Notes under the pieces: model-generated | The model's input: only the letters and a program-made list of their open reading frames with translations | Databases searched by the model: none | What the model was told of the DNA's origin: nothing | Made by a program: the position numbers and the translations under genes | Shown here: one piece after another, positions 55,195 to 63,324 of the stretch | Position numbering within the stretch: position 1 is the first letter of the stretch | How the letters are laid out: every line of letters starts with the position of its first letter | NCBI RefSeq assembly: GCF_001750165.1 | Contig: NZ_CP015411.1 | Span: 1,454,001-1,518,000, forward strand | Source of the DNA: Pseudoalteromonas luteoviolacea | GTDB lineage: Bacteria > Pseudomonadota > Gammaproteobacteria > Enterobacterales > Alteromonadaceae | DNA: 64,000 bases | Direction of reading: 5' to 3'

Positions 55195-57813
55195 TTATTC
55201 AGATTCGGCGTTTAATTTTTTCATCAGTGAATGATGTAAAGCTGTTTTTTCATCTTCACTTAATGCTAAATAATGTTCATTTGAGACTACGAAAAAGTCT
55301 TCTGCACGCTCCCCAACAGTGGTGATCCGTGCTGCGTGGATATGAAGGTTATGAACCTGCAATACTTCCGCAATTTTAGTTAATAGACCCTGAATATCAA
55401 CGGCCTGTATCTCTACCAAGTTTCTGTCGACACGGGCATGTGGGCGTACAATGACTTTAGGCTTAATATTAAAGTCTTTAAATCGCTGCGAGCGATTTTT
55501 CTTGAGCCGTATTTTTTTCTTGGGATCTGCAAGGATGCTATCGAGCCCTCTACGTAAATTTTTTGCGCGGCTACCGCTGATGGCATCGCCATTGACTTCT
55601 AAGATCACAAAACTAAAGACCACATAGCCATCTTTCGTTGTCATAACCTGCGCATGTTGGATCTGTGCTTTTTTACTGCCAATAACAGACACAAGCTTGG
55701 CAAATAAGCTGGCCTCATAAGGCGCGTATACAAAAACTTGTGTTCCACCATGCATTGGCTTTTCAGACACGGCAACTCCTGATTTAGTTTCTTTATCAAG
55801 AGAGAGTAGGTACTCACTTTGCCATGAGATTTGCTCTTCACTGAAGCCTGTAAAATAGTTAGCTTTAAACCGTGACCAAAGTTGTACGACATGGGCTTCA
55901 TCAAAGCCGAGTTCTACTAGTCTTTGCATCGCTTGAGCCTTTTTATCACGGATCTGATCACGCATATCCATGGGGTGCTCAAGACCTAGCCTTAAAGCTC
56001 GCTGTGCATGTAAATAGAGCTCACGCAGTAGGGTGTTTTTCCAATCATTCCATAAATTGTCATTGGTCGCGCGGATATCTGCAACGGTTAAACAATACAA
56101 GTAATCGAGCTGACGTTCGTTTTTCACTTTAGAGGCGAATTCATTAATGACGTCTGGATCATTGATGTCTTTACGCTGGGCGGTTACAGACATAAGCAAG
56201 TGATGCTCAACTAACCACGCAACAAGCTTTGCGTCGGAGGGGGTAAGTTTGTGCATGCTGGCAAAGGCATTGGCATCAACGGCGCCCAACTCTGAGTGGT
56301 CACCTCCTCGGCCTTTGGCAATATCATGGAAGATGCCAGCTAAATACAGCAATTCTGGCTTATCCATGCGCGTCACTATCTCAGCACAAATTGGAAAGTC
56401 TTTGTTGAGTTGCTTGTCACGGTATTTATGGATGTTATTTATCAGCTTGTGCGTATGCTCGTCTACTGTGTAGGCATGAAATAAGTCAAATTGCATTTGG
56501 CCAAATATGCTGCGCCACTGCGGCAAATAGGCTGCAATAATGCCGTGTTTGTGCATTAAAGTGAACGCTCTCCCCATGCCATTTGGGTGCTTCAGAAGGC
56601 GCATAAATGCATCTCTACAAGCCGCATAGTCTTGTAAATCTCCAAGTAAGCGTCTGCGTACTTGTCTTACTGAGCGAATCGTGTTCGGATCAATATCTGT
56701 GATGTCAGTATTGTCTGCGATATGTTCAAAAAGTACGATGAGGTTTTCTCGTAAAAAGAATGCGGAGGGATCTTTCACCCGTATTTTATTGCCGATACGT
56801 TCAAAATGTGCGTCTAAAGGCGTGATAAGGTGTGCATCGTGATCAGGCAAGATACTCTGTTCAAAGTAGGCGAGTAGCATTTGGTTCATCTCACGAACAC
56901 GACTCATGATCCTAAATAAACGCTTCATCATACGTTCGACCGAAGGCTTGCCCTCCGAACCAAAGCCAAGCAATTCAGCGGCATGAGGTTGATAATCAAA
57001 GAGTAACCTATTTTCACTGCGACCAGCTGCGAGGTGCAGCGCAAAACGAATATTCCATAAATTTTCCAAGCACTCCATCAGCTCCTGATATTCTTCATGG
57101 GTCAAATAGCCATGGCCAATCAGTTCTTCTAATGTTTCCGCATGGAAGTGCTTTTTAGCAACCCAAAAAATAGTTTGTAGGTCTCTCAAACCACCTGGGT
57201 TTTCCTTTATGTTTGGCTCAAGGTTGTATGCTGTACCATGACACTTTTTGCGTCTGAGCTTTTGCTCTTTGACTTTAGCGATAAAGAAATCATCGGATCG
57301 CCAAATAGGGGTTTTGACGATATGGCTTTTTAATCGTTCAAACTCGACGAGATTGCCGCAAATGAGCCTACTTTCTAGCAAACTTGTCGTAAAGTGCACA
57401 TCTTTGCGTTTTTGTTCTAATACTTGCTCATGTGTTCGGACACTATGCCCTATGTCTAAGTTTAAATCCCATAAATAGGTAACAAATTCTTCAAGTGCAT
57501 TGCGCAGCTCGCTACTGGGTTCGCCATCGGTCAATAGCAAAAAATCAATATCTGAAAAGGGGTGTAGCTCACCGCGTCCATACCCGCCAATTCCTATTAA
57601 TGCCAATTGTGGAAACTCTGATAAACCAGTTTGCACAAATAACTTTTTTAGGAGTGTATCTATGAACTCAGAGCGTGCTTTGATCAGCAATCTGACTGGC
57701 TGTTTTGAAAATTGATTGTTGAGCCACTTGTAAAAGTAGGTCATACAACCTTTATAATCATTGAGTTGTTCAGCTTGTTCAAGTAACAACTTTACTTTGT
57801 TTGGTAACGCCAC
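55195..57813 (-). CDS. glnD: Bifunctional uridylyltransferase/uridylyl-removing enzyme GlnD
   Basis: An 872-residue nitrogen-status sensor that adds or removes UMP on PII proteins. The nucleotidyltransferase motif GGYGRGELHPFSDID lies near residues 76-90, the HD hydrolase domain near 490-510 (FHDIAKGRGGDHSELG), and two C-terminal ACT domains from about 690 onward, which bind glutamine. The GTG at 57813 is preferred because AAGGA stands 6 bases upstream; a GTG six codons earlier lacks such a site. Confidence 0.96.
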   Translation of the reverse strand: MALPNKVKLLLEQAEQLNDYKGCMTYFYKWLNNQFSKQPVRLLIKARSEFIDTLLKKLFVQTGLSEFPQLALIGIGGYGRGELHPFSDIDFLLLTDGEPSSELRNALEEFVTYLWDLNLDIGHSVRTHEQVLEQKRKDVHFTTSLLESRLICGNLVEFERLKSHIVKTPIWRSDDFFIAKVKEQKLRRKKCHGTAYNLEPNIKENPGGLRDLQTIFWVAKKHFHAETLEELIGHGYLTHEEYQELMECLENLWNIRFALHLAAGRSENRLLFDYQPHAAELLGFGSEGKPSVERMMKRLFRIMSRVREMNQMLLAYFEQSILPDHDAHLITPLDAHFERIGNKIRVKDPSAFFLRENLIVLFEHIADNTDITDIDPNTIRSVRQVRRRLLGDLQDYAACRDAFMRLLKHPNGMGRAFTLMHKHGIIAAYLPQWRSIFGQMQFDLFHAYTVDEHTHKLINNIHKYRDKQLNKDFPICAEIVTRMDKPELLYLAGIFHDIAKGRGGDHSELGAVDANAFASMHKLTPSDAKLVAWLVEHHLLMSVTAQRKDINDPDVINEFASKVKNERQLDYLYCLTVADIRATNDNLWNDWKNTLLRELYLHAQRALRLGLEHPMDMRDQIRDKKAQAMQRLVELGFDEAHVVQLWSRFKANYFTGFSEEQISWQSEYLLSLDKETKSGVAVSEKPMHGGTQVFVYAPYEASLFAKLVSVIGSKKAQIQHAQVMTTKDGYVVFSFVILEVNGDAISGSRAKNLRRGLDSILADPKKKIRLKKNRSQRFKDFNIKPKVIVRPHARVDRNLVEIQAVDIQGLLTKIAEVLQVHNLHIHAARITTVGERAEDFFVVSNEHYLALSEDEKTALHHSLMKKLNAESE

Positions 57814-57964
57814 GAGAGATCCTTGGAACACAAGATGGAATCAGTTTACTTGTATATTGGGATGACTTGAAGCAGCGAAAGTACGTTTTTTGCGGGATTT
57901 ATAGAATTGGGGTGCTAAATGGGTATTTTTTACCTAATAAGGTTCCAAACTAAGCAGTGCTTAA

Positions 57965-57995
57965 TGATGCTGCTTGCATAGCACAAGCAGCATCA
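57965..57995 (-). terminator. Hairpin after map
   Basis: Arms TGATGCTGCTTG and CAAGCAGCATCA with a 7-base loop lie 6 bases beyond the map stop codon. There is no clear T run after it on the minus strand, so it may act as an mRNA-stabilising or attenuating stem rather than a full terminator. glnD begins 150 bases further on. Confidence 0.55.
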
Positions 57996-58001
57996 ATTGG
58001 C

Positions 58002-58790
58002 TTAAGCGTGCTCAATTACACGATCAATTGTGTCGTCTTTACGGTGTGTTAGGATTTCAACGCCATTGTCGGTGACGAGTAAAGTGTGTTCCCATTGAGC
58101 AGATAAACTGCGGTCTTTCGTAACCACAGTCCAGTCATCTTTAAGTAACTTACACTGACGCTTACCCGCATTTACCATAGGTTCAATGGTCAAGCACATA
58201 CCCGCCTTTAAAGTTTCGCCAGTACCTGGTTTGCCGTAGTGCATAACTTGAGGCTCTTCGTGGAACTGTGCACCGATACCGTGACCACAGTATTCACGTA
58301 CGATTGAATAATTGAACCCTTCAGCAAACTTTTGAATTGCTGCACCAATATCACCAAGGCGCACGCCCGGTTTCACCATTTTTATAGCAAGATAGAGAGA
58401 TTCTTGCGTGATTTCACTTAAGCGTTTGCCTTGAATACTTGGCGTGCCTACGTAAAACATTTTTGATGTATCGCCATGGTAACCGTCTTTGATAACGGTC
58501 ACGTCGATATTAACGATATCACCATCTTTTAGAGGTTTTTCATTCGGGATACCATGACAGATAACATGGTTAACAGATGTACAAATTGACTTTGGAAATC
58601 CGTGATAGTTGAGTGGTGCAGGGATACAGCCTTGCACATCTACAATGTAATTATGACAAATTGTATTTAATTCGTCTGTGGTAACCCCAGGCTTCACATA
58701 CTCCTCGATCATTTCTAACACTTCAGCCGCTAACCTACCGGCAACACGCATTTTTTCGATTTCTTCAGGGGTTTTAATCACTGCACTCAT
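58002..58790 (-). CDS. map: Type I methionine aminopeptidase (Map)
   Basis: A 262-residue enzyme that removes initiator methionine from new proteins. The five metal ligands are D96, D107, H170, E203 and E234, and the substrate-binding H79 is present (VNHVICHG). GGAGTC precedes the ATG. It is divergent from rpsB, the classical arrangement. Confidence 0.97.
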   Translation of the reverse strand: MSAVIKTPEEIEKMRVAGRLAAEVLEMIEEYVKPGVTTDELNTICHNYIVDVQGCIPAPLNYHGFPKSICTSVNHVICHGIPNEKPLKDGDIVNIDVTVIKDGYHGDTSKMFYVGTPSIQGKRLSEITQESLYLAIKMVKPGVRLGDIGAAIQKFAEGFNYSIVREYCGHGIGAQFHEEPQVMHYGKPGTGETLKAGMCLTIEPMVNAGKRQCKLLKDDWTVVTKDRSLSAQWEHTLLVTDNGVEILTHRKDDTIDRVIEHA

Positions 58791-58847
58791 TGAGACTCCA
58801 AGTCATATTTTTCACAAAGCAATGACGAGCAAATTTTGGTCTCATCA

Positions 58848-58876
58848 TTGAGTTAATTTATTTTATATGGTATAAA
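58848..58876 (+). promoter_or_regulatory. Sigma-70 promoter of rpsB-tsf with GC discriminator
   Basis: TTGAGT (58848-58853), a 17-base spacer and TATAAA (58871-58876) form a good promoter, followed at once by GCGCGCC. A GC-rich discriminator is typical of stringently controlled ribosomal promoters. About 200 bases of untranslated leader follow. Confidence 0.75.
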
Positions 58877-58884
58877 GCGCGCCG

Positions 58885-59081
58885 TCTTTTTACAAATAAA
58901 TCTTCTCGATTTGATCTTGATGGTTGTTTGTACTTAAGACACGCAAAATTTAATTTTAACACACACACATATCGACACATACACTTGGGTGCATGTTTGT
59001 ATCGACAAATGATACGCAATAAGCATGTTGGTGCTATGGGATATGTGGAGGCCTAACCCTACTAAAATAGAGGAAAATACA
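58885..59081 (+). promoter_or_regulatory. rpsB leader, candidate S2 autoregulatory RNA
   Basis: The roughly 200-base 5' leader has an imperfect hairpin around ACATACAC-GTGCATGT (about 58977-58996) and a G/C-rich block just before the gene (GGGATATGTGGAGGCCTAAC at 59038-59057). In gammaproteobacteria ribosomal protein S2 represses rpsB-tsf through a conserved leader structure; the position and this block fit, but I have not folded it. Confidence 0.5.
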
Positions 59082-59810
59082 ATGGCAAACGTTTCAATGC
59101 GCGATATGCTTCAAGCTGGTGTTCACTTCGGTCACCAAGCACGTTACTGGAACCCTAAGATGAAGCCATTCATCTTCGGTGCACGTAACCGCGTTCACAT
59201 CATCAACCTAGAAAAGACAGTTCCACTTTTCAACGATGCACTTAAGTTTTTATCAAACGTTGCATCTAACAAAGGTAAAATTCTTTTCGTTGGTACTAAG
59301 CGCGCAGCTGGTGAAGCAGTTAAAGAAGCAGCTATCTCAAGTGAGCAGTTCTACGTAAATCACCGTTGGTTAGGTGGTATGTTGACTAACTGGAAAACAG
59401 TTCGTCAATCAATCAAGCGTCTTAAAGACCTTGAAGCTCAAAGCCAAGACGGTACTTTCGAGAAGCTTACTAAGAAAGAAGCGCTAATGAAAACGCGTGA
59501 AATGGAAAAGCTTGAAAAGAGCCTTGGTGGTATCAAAGATATGGGCGGTCTACCTGACGCTATCTTCGTAATCGATGCTGACCACGAGCACATCGCTATC
59601 CGTGAAGCTAACAACCTAGGTATTCCAGTAGTATCTGTTGTTGATACTAACTCAAACCCAGATGGTGTTGATTTCATCATCCCAGGTAACGACGATGCGA
59701 TCCGTGCAATCCAGCTTTACACTGGCGCTGTTGCAACTGCTATCACTGAAGGTCGTGAAAGCAACATCGTTGCTCAAGCAGAAAACGACGATTTCGTAGA
59801 AGCTGAGTAA
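59082..59810 (+). CDS. rpsB: Small ribosomal subunit protein S2
   Basis: A 242-residue ribosomal protein. MANVSMRDMLQAGVHFGHQA and YWNPKMKPFIFGARN at the start, then FVNHRWLGGMLTNWKT-like YVNHRWLGGMLTNWKT, are S2 signatures. The ATG at 59082 with AGAGGAAAA upstream is the true start; an earlier in-frame ATG at 59025 lies in the leader. Codon choice is strongly biased, as in highly expressed genes. Confidence 0.98.
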   Translation: MANVSMRDMLQAGVHFGHQARYWNPKMKPFIFGARNRVHIINLEKTVPLFNDALKFLSNVASNKGKILFVGTKRAAGEAVKEAAISSEQFYVNHRWLGGMLTNWKTVRQSIKRLKDLEAQSQDGTFEKLTKKEALMKTREMEKLEKSLGGIKDMGGLPDAIFVIDADHEHIAIREANNLGIPVVSVVDTNSNPDGVDFIIPGNDDAIRAIQLYTGAVATAITEGRESNIVAQAENDDFVEAE

Positions 59811-59820
59811 TTAGCTGTCA

Positions 59821-59853
59821 TCAAGTCTTCATCCAATTGTGATGAAGACTTGA
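59821..59853 (+). terminator. Attenuator hairpin between rpsB and tsf
   Basis: Perfect 13-base arms TCAAGTCTTCATC and GATGAAGACTTGA with a 7-base loop are followed by TATTCTTT. It lies 10 bases after rpsB and 61 before tsf. A partial terminator between these genes is known in Escherichia coli. Confidence 0.78.
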
Positions 59854-59914
59854 TATTCTTTACAAGCGGTAATTCGCTTATCAAAAAACCGAATTCAGAA
59901 TTGAGGATATTCTA

Positions 59915-60766
59915 ATGGCTGTAACTGCTGCCCTAGTTAAAGAACTTCGCGAGCGTACTGGCGCTGGCATGATGGATTGTAAAAAAGCACTAACTGAAAC
60001 TAACGGTGACATCGATCTAGCGATCGAGAACATGCGTAAAAGTGGTGCTGCTAAAGCTGCTAAGAAAGCGGGTAACATCGCTGCTGAAGGTACAATCCTT
60101 ATCAAGCAAGGCGAAGGTTTTGCTGCACTTCTTGAAGTTAACTGTCAAACTGACTTCGTTGCTAAAGACGAAAACTTCCTAGGTTTTGCTAACACTGTTC
60201 TTGACGACGCTGTTGCTACTAAGGCAACAATTGCTGACCTTCAAGCTAAGTTCGAAGAAACACGTGTTGCACTAGTTGCTAAAATCGGTGAAAACATCAA
60301 CGTTCGTCGCGTTGAGTACATCGATGGCGACAAGCTATCTGCATACCGTCACGGCGACCGTATCGGTGTTGTTGTAACTGGTGATGCTGACGAAGAAACA
60401 CTTAAGCACGTTGCAATGCACGTTGCTGCTTCTAAGCCTGACTTCCTAAAGCCAGAAGACGTACCAGCTGACGTTGTTGAAAAAGAAAAAGCGGTTCAAG
60501 TAGAAATCGCTATGAACGAAGGCAAGCCTGCTGAAATCGCAGAAAAAATGGTTGTTGGTCGTATGAAGAAGTTCACTGGTGAGATCTCTCTTACTGGTCA
60601 AGCTTTCATCATGGAGCCTAAGAAGTCTGTTGGTGAGTACCTGAAAGAAAAAGGCGCTACAGTTTCTTCATTCATTCGCCTAGAAGTAGGTGAAGGTATC
60701 GAGAAGAAAGAAGAAGACTTCGCTGCTGAAGTTGCTGCTCAAATCGCAGCTGCAAAAGGCGAATAA
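59915..60766 (+). CDS. tsf: Translation elongation factor Ts
   Basis: A 283-residue guanine-nucleotide exchange factor for EF-Tu. The N-terminal LRERTGAGMMDCKKAL (about 10-25), LEVNCQTDFVAKDENF and the core VEKEKAVQVEIAMNEGKP are diagnostic. GAGGAT lies upstream of the ATG. Codon bias is strong, like rpsB. Confidence 0.98.
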   Translation: MAVTAALVKELRERTGAGMMDCKKALTETNGDIDLAIENMRKSGAAKAAKKAGNIAAEGTILIKQGEGFAALLEVNCQTDFVAKDENFLGFANTVLDDAVATKATIADLQAKFEETRVALVAKIGENINVRRVEYIDGDKLSAYRHGDRIGVVVTGDADEETLKHVAMHVAASKPDFLKPEDVPADVVEKEKAVQVEIAMNEGKPAEIAEKMVVGRMKKFTGEISLTGQAFIMEPKKSVGEYLKEKGATVSSFIRLEVGEGIEKKEEDFAAEVAAQIAAAKGE

Positions 60767-60810
60767 TCGCAATAGAATAATCTTATTGACATAAAAGTGT
60801 TGATTTGCTT

Positions 60811-60839
60811 TTGCGTCAATGAAGAAAATTCTCTAAAAT
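60811..60839 (+). promoter_or_regulatory. Candidate sigma-70 promoter of pyrH
   Basis: TTGCGT (60811-60816), 17-base spacer, TAAAAT (60834-60839), then AACCGCGC. It overlaps the left arm of the hairpin after tsf, so the same bases may act as both terminator of tsf and promoter of pyrH. Confidence 0.45.
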
Positions 60840-60879
60840 AACCGCGCATTTATGTCTATCATAAGCGCGGTTATTTTTT
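60835..60879 (+). terminator. Terminator after tsf
   Basis: Arms AAAATAACCGCGC and GCGCGGTTATTTT, with inner pairing TTATG/CATAA across the loop, run into TT before G. It lies 68 bases after tsf and 28 before pyrH. Confidence 0.8.
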
Positions 60880-60907
60880 GTCTCAATTTTAACTTGGCCC
60901 GGAAATT

Positions 60908-61648
60908 ATGACTATCAATCGAAAACCTGTTTTTAGACGCGTTCTTCTTAAATTAAGCGGTGAAGCTTTAATGGGAGATGAAGGCTTTGGTATTGATCCA
61001 AAAGTATTGGATCGTATGGCTCAAGAAATCAAAGAGCTTGTAGAACTCGACGTAGAAGTGGGTTTGGTTATCGGCGGCGGTAACTTTTTACGCGGTGGCT
61101 CGTTAGCAGAAGCGGGCATGAACCGTGTTGTTGGTGATCACATGGGTATGCTGGCGACAGTGATGAATGGTTTAGCAATGCGTGATGCACTTCACAGAGC
61201 ATTCGTAAACGCCCGTTTGATGTCAGCTATTCCACTAAATGGCGTGTGTGATGCCTACAATTGGGCTGAGGCAATTAGCTTGTTAAAATCAGGTCGTGTT
61301 GTTATCTTTTCAGCAGGTACTGGTAACCCGTTCTTTACAACTGATTCAGCTGCGTGTTTGCGCGGTATTGAAATTGAAGCTGATACAGTGATCAAAGCAA
61401 CTAAAGTGGATGGTGTTTACAGTGATGACCCTGTTAAAAATCCAGAAGCAACTTTGTATAGTCAGCTTACCCATGACGAAATCATTGATAAAGAATTGAA
61501 GGTAATGGATTTAGCTGCATTCACTTTGGCACGTGACCACAATATGCCACTGAGCGTATTTAACATGAACAAGCCAGGTGCATTGAAGCGTGTTATTATG
61601 GGTGAAGATGAAGGCACCTTGATCACGTCAAAAAAAGCGGCAGAGTAA
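60908..61648 (+). CDS. pyrH: UMP kinase
   Basis: A 246-residue bacterial UMP kinase of the amino-acid-kinase fold that makes UDP for RNA and cell-wall sugars. LKLSGEALMG (13-22), GLVIGGGNFLRGG and the C-terminal DLAAFTLARDHNMPLSVFNM are family signatures. Standard place between tsf and frr. Confidence 0.97.
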   Translation: MTINRKPVFRRVLLKLSGEALMGDEGFGIDPKVLDRMAQEIKELVELDVEVGLVIGGGNFLRGGSLAEAGMNRVVGDHMGMLATVMNGLAMRDALHRAFVNARLMSAIPLNGVCDAYNWAEAISLLKSGRVVIFSAGTGNPFFTTDSAACLRGIEIEADTVIKATKVDGVYSDDPVKNPEATLYSQLTHDEIIDKELKVMDLAAFTLARDHNMPLSVFNMNKPGALKRVIMGEDEGTLITSKKAAE

Positions 61649-61658
61649 ATAGCAATTG

Positions 61659-61683
61659 AGAATGGGGCTTGAGGCCCCATTCT
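61659..61683 (+). terminator. Attenuator hairpin between pyrH and frr
   Basis: Arms AGAATGGGGC and GCCCCATTCT around a 5-base loop, 11 bases after pyrH, with only a short T-poor tail (TATAGAAT). Probably reduces rather than stops transcription into frr. Confidence 0.6.
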
Positions 61684-61749
61684 TATAGAATAACCCAGCC
61701 ATTTAGCATGTATTGTTGAGGTTGGAACAGTAAAAATAGGATTGCAACT

Positions 61750-62307
61750 GTGATTAATGATATCCAAAAAGACGCTCAAGAGCGCATGAAAAAAAGTGTG
61801 GCAGCACTTGCTAGCCAACTTTCTAAAATTCGTACAGGCCGTGCACACCCAGCACTACTAGATGGTATTTCAGTATCCTACTACGGTGCTGACACACCTT
61901 TAAACCAAGTAGCAAACGTAACAGTTGAAGACTCACGTACACTTGCTATTAATGTTTTTGATAAATCTTTAGCGCAGGCTGTAGAAAAGGCAATCATGGC
62001 TTCAGACTTAGGTCTTAACCCTATGTCTGCTGGCACAGTTATTCGTGTACCTCTACCTCCACTAACTGAAGAACGTCGTAAAGATTTAATTAAAATCGTA
62101 CGTGGTGAAGTTGAAGGTGGTCGTGTTGCAGTTCGTAACATTCGTCGTGATGCGAACGGTGACATCAAAGCACTATTAAAAGATAAAGAAATTTCTGAAG
62201 ATGAAGCGCGTCAAGCAGAGGATCAAATTCAAAAGATCACCGATGCACACATCAAAGAGATGGACACACAATTAAGTGCAAAAGAAGCAGAGTTGATGGA
62301 AATTTAA
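61750..62307 (+). CDS. frr: Ribosome recycling factor
   Basis: A 185-residue protein that, with EF-G, splits post-termination ribosomes. The two-domain pattern is clear: the helical part with KIRTGRAHPALLDGISVSYY and the small beta domain with VPLPPLTEERRKDLIKIVRG. Start is GTG; full family length. Confidence 0.97.
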   Translation: MINDIQKDAQERMKKSVAALASQLSKIRTGRAHPALLDGISVSYYGADTPLNQVANVTVEDSRTLAINVFDKSLAQAVEKAIMASDLGLNPMSAGTVIRVPLPPLTEERRKDLIKIVRGEVEGGRVAVRNIRRDANGDIKALLKDKEISEDEARQAEDQIQKITDAHIKEMDTQLSAKEAELMEI

Positions 62308-62333
62308 TTCTATATTGATCTGTTTTTTTACTC

Positions 62334-62359
62334 AAAAAGCCGCGTTTTAGCGGCTTTTT
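62334..62359 (+). terminator. Terminator after frr
   Basis: Arms AAAAAGCCGC and GCGGCTTTTT with a 6-base loop, then GTTGTATTG. Strong intrinsic terminator 26 bases after the frr stop, ending the rpsB-frr run. Confidence 0.92.
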
Positions 62360-62479
62360 GTTGTATTGTGCCCAACAAGGCTGACGTGCTAGCCCGTAGC
62401 TTGCTCTATTTACACACATTTTTAAATTCAGTGTGAAAAGTAATCACTTTGTCTTAAGTTTGAAGATCAAGAATTTTAT

Positions 62480-62508
62480 TAGGTTTGCAGCGATGACTGC
62501 GCTATACT
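62480..62508 (+). promoter_or_regulatory. Candidate promoter of uppS-cdsA
   Basis: A good -10 hexamer TATACT (62503-62508) followed by a GGCGGCG discriminator lies 31 bases before uppS and after the frr terminator. The -35 at 17-base spacing (TAGGTT) is weak. Confidence 0.45.
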
Positions 62509-62539
62509 AGGCGGCGTTTTTTTTATTTAAAATAGTACT

Positions 62540-63313
62540 ATGGTTTTAAACGCTGACGCGATTTCTCAACAATCACTACCTAAGCATGTTGCCATAATTA
62601 TGGATGGCAATGGACGCTGGGCTCAAGCCCGCAAGCGCCCGAGGGCTTATGGTCATAAAAAAGGTGTCGACTCTGTTCGCAGCGCTGTACAGTTTTGCTC
62701 AAAATTAGGTATTGAGTCTTTGACTCTGTTCGCATTTAGCAGTGAAAATTGGCGTAGACCTGAAGACGAAGTAAGTACCTTGATGGAATTATTCCTTTTC
62801 GTCTTAAGTAAAGAAGTAAAAAAGTTACATAAAAATAATGTAAAACTAAACATAATTGGTGATATATCAAAGTTTCCAACAAGTTTGCAGGATAAAGTCC
62901 ATGATGCGCATGCTTTGACTGGCCAAAATACTGGATTGCAGTTGAATATTGCTGCAAATTATGGCGGTCGTTGGGATATTACCAATGCTGCCCAAGCACT
63001 TGCTGAACAAGTAAAAAGCGGTGAACTGGATGTTACTGATATTACTGAAGATGCACTGACAAATAATATGTCAATGGCAGATCAAAGTCCGCTTGATTTA
63101 CTGGTACGTACTGGCGGTGATTATCGGATCAGTAACTTTTTGCTATGGCAAGCTGCTTATGCAGAGTTATATTTCACAGAAACTCTTTGGCCTGATTTTA
63201 ACGAAGAGGCTTTCTCAGAAGCAATCGCTTGCTATATTTCAAGAGAGAGGCGCTTTGGTTGCACAGGCGAACAAATAAAACAACTACTCGCCGAGAGCAA
63301 TACAACAAGTTAA
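62540..63313 (+). CDS. uppS: Undecaprenyl diphosphate synthase (UppS/IspU)
   Basis: A 257-residue cis-prenyltransferase that makes the C55 lipid carrier for peptidoglycan and O-antigen. IIMDGNGRWAQARKRPRAYG with catalytic D22, FAFSSENWRRP and the C-terminal RTGGDYRISNFLLWQAAYAE are signature regions. It is followed by cdsA after 11 bases. dxr, which sits between frr and uppS in Escherichia coli, is not present there. Confidence 0.97.
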   Translation: MVLNADAISQQSLPKHVAIIMDGNGRWAQARKRPRAYGHKKGVDSVRSAVQFCSKLGIESLTLFAFSSENWRRPEDEVSTLMELFLFVLSKEVKKLHKNNVKLNIIGDISKFPTSLQDKVHDAHALTGQNTGLQLNIAANYGGRWDITNAAQALAEQVKSGELDVTDITEDALTNNMSMADQSPLDLLVRTGGDYRISNFLLWQAAYAELYFTETLWPDFNEEAFSEAIACYISRERRFGCTGEQIKQLLAESNTTS

Positions 63314-63324
63314 AGGTATTCAGT

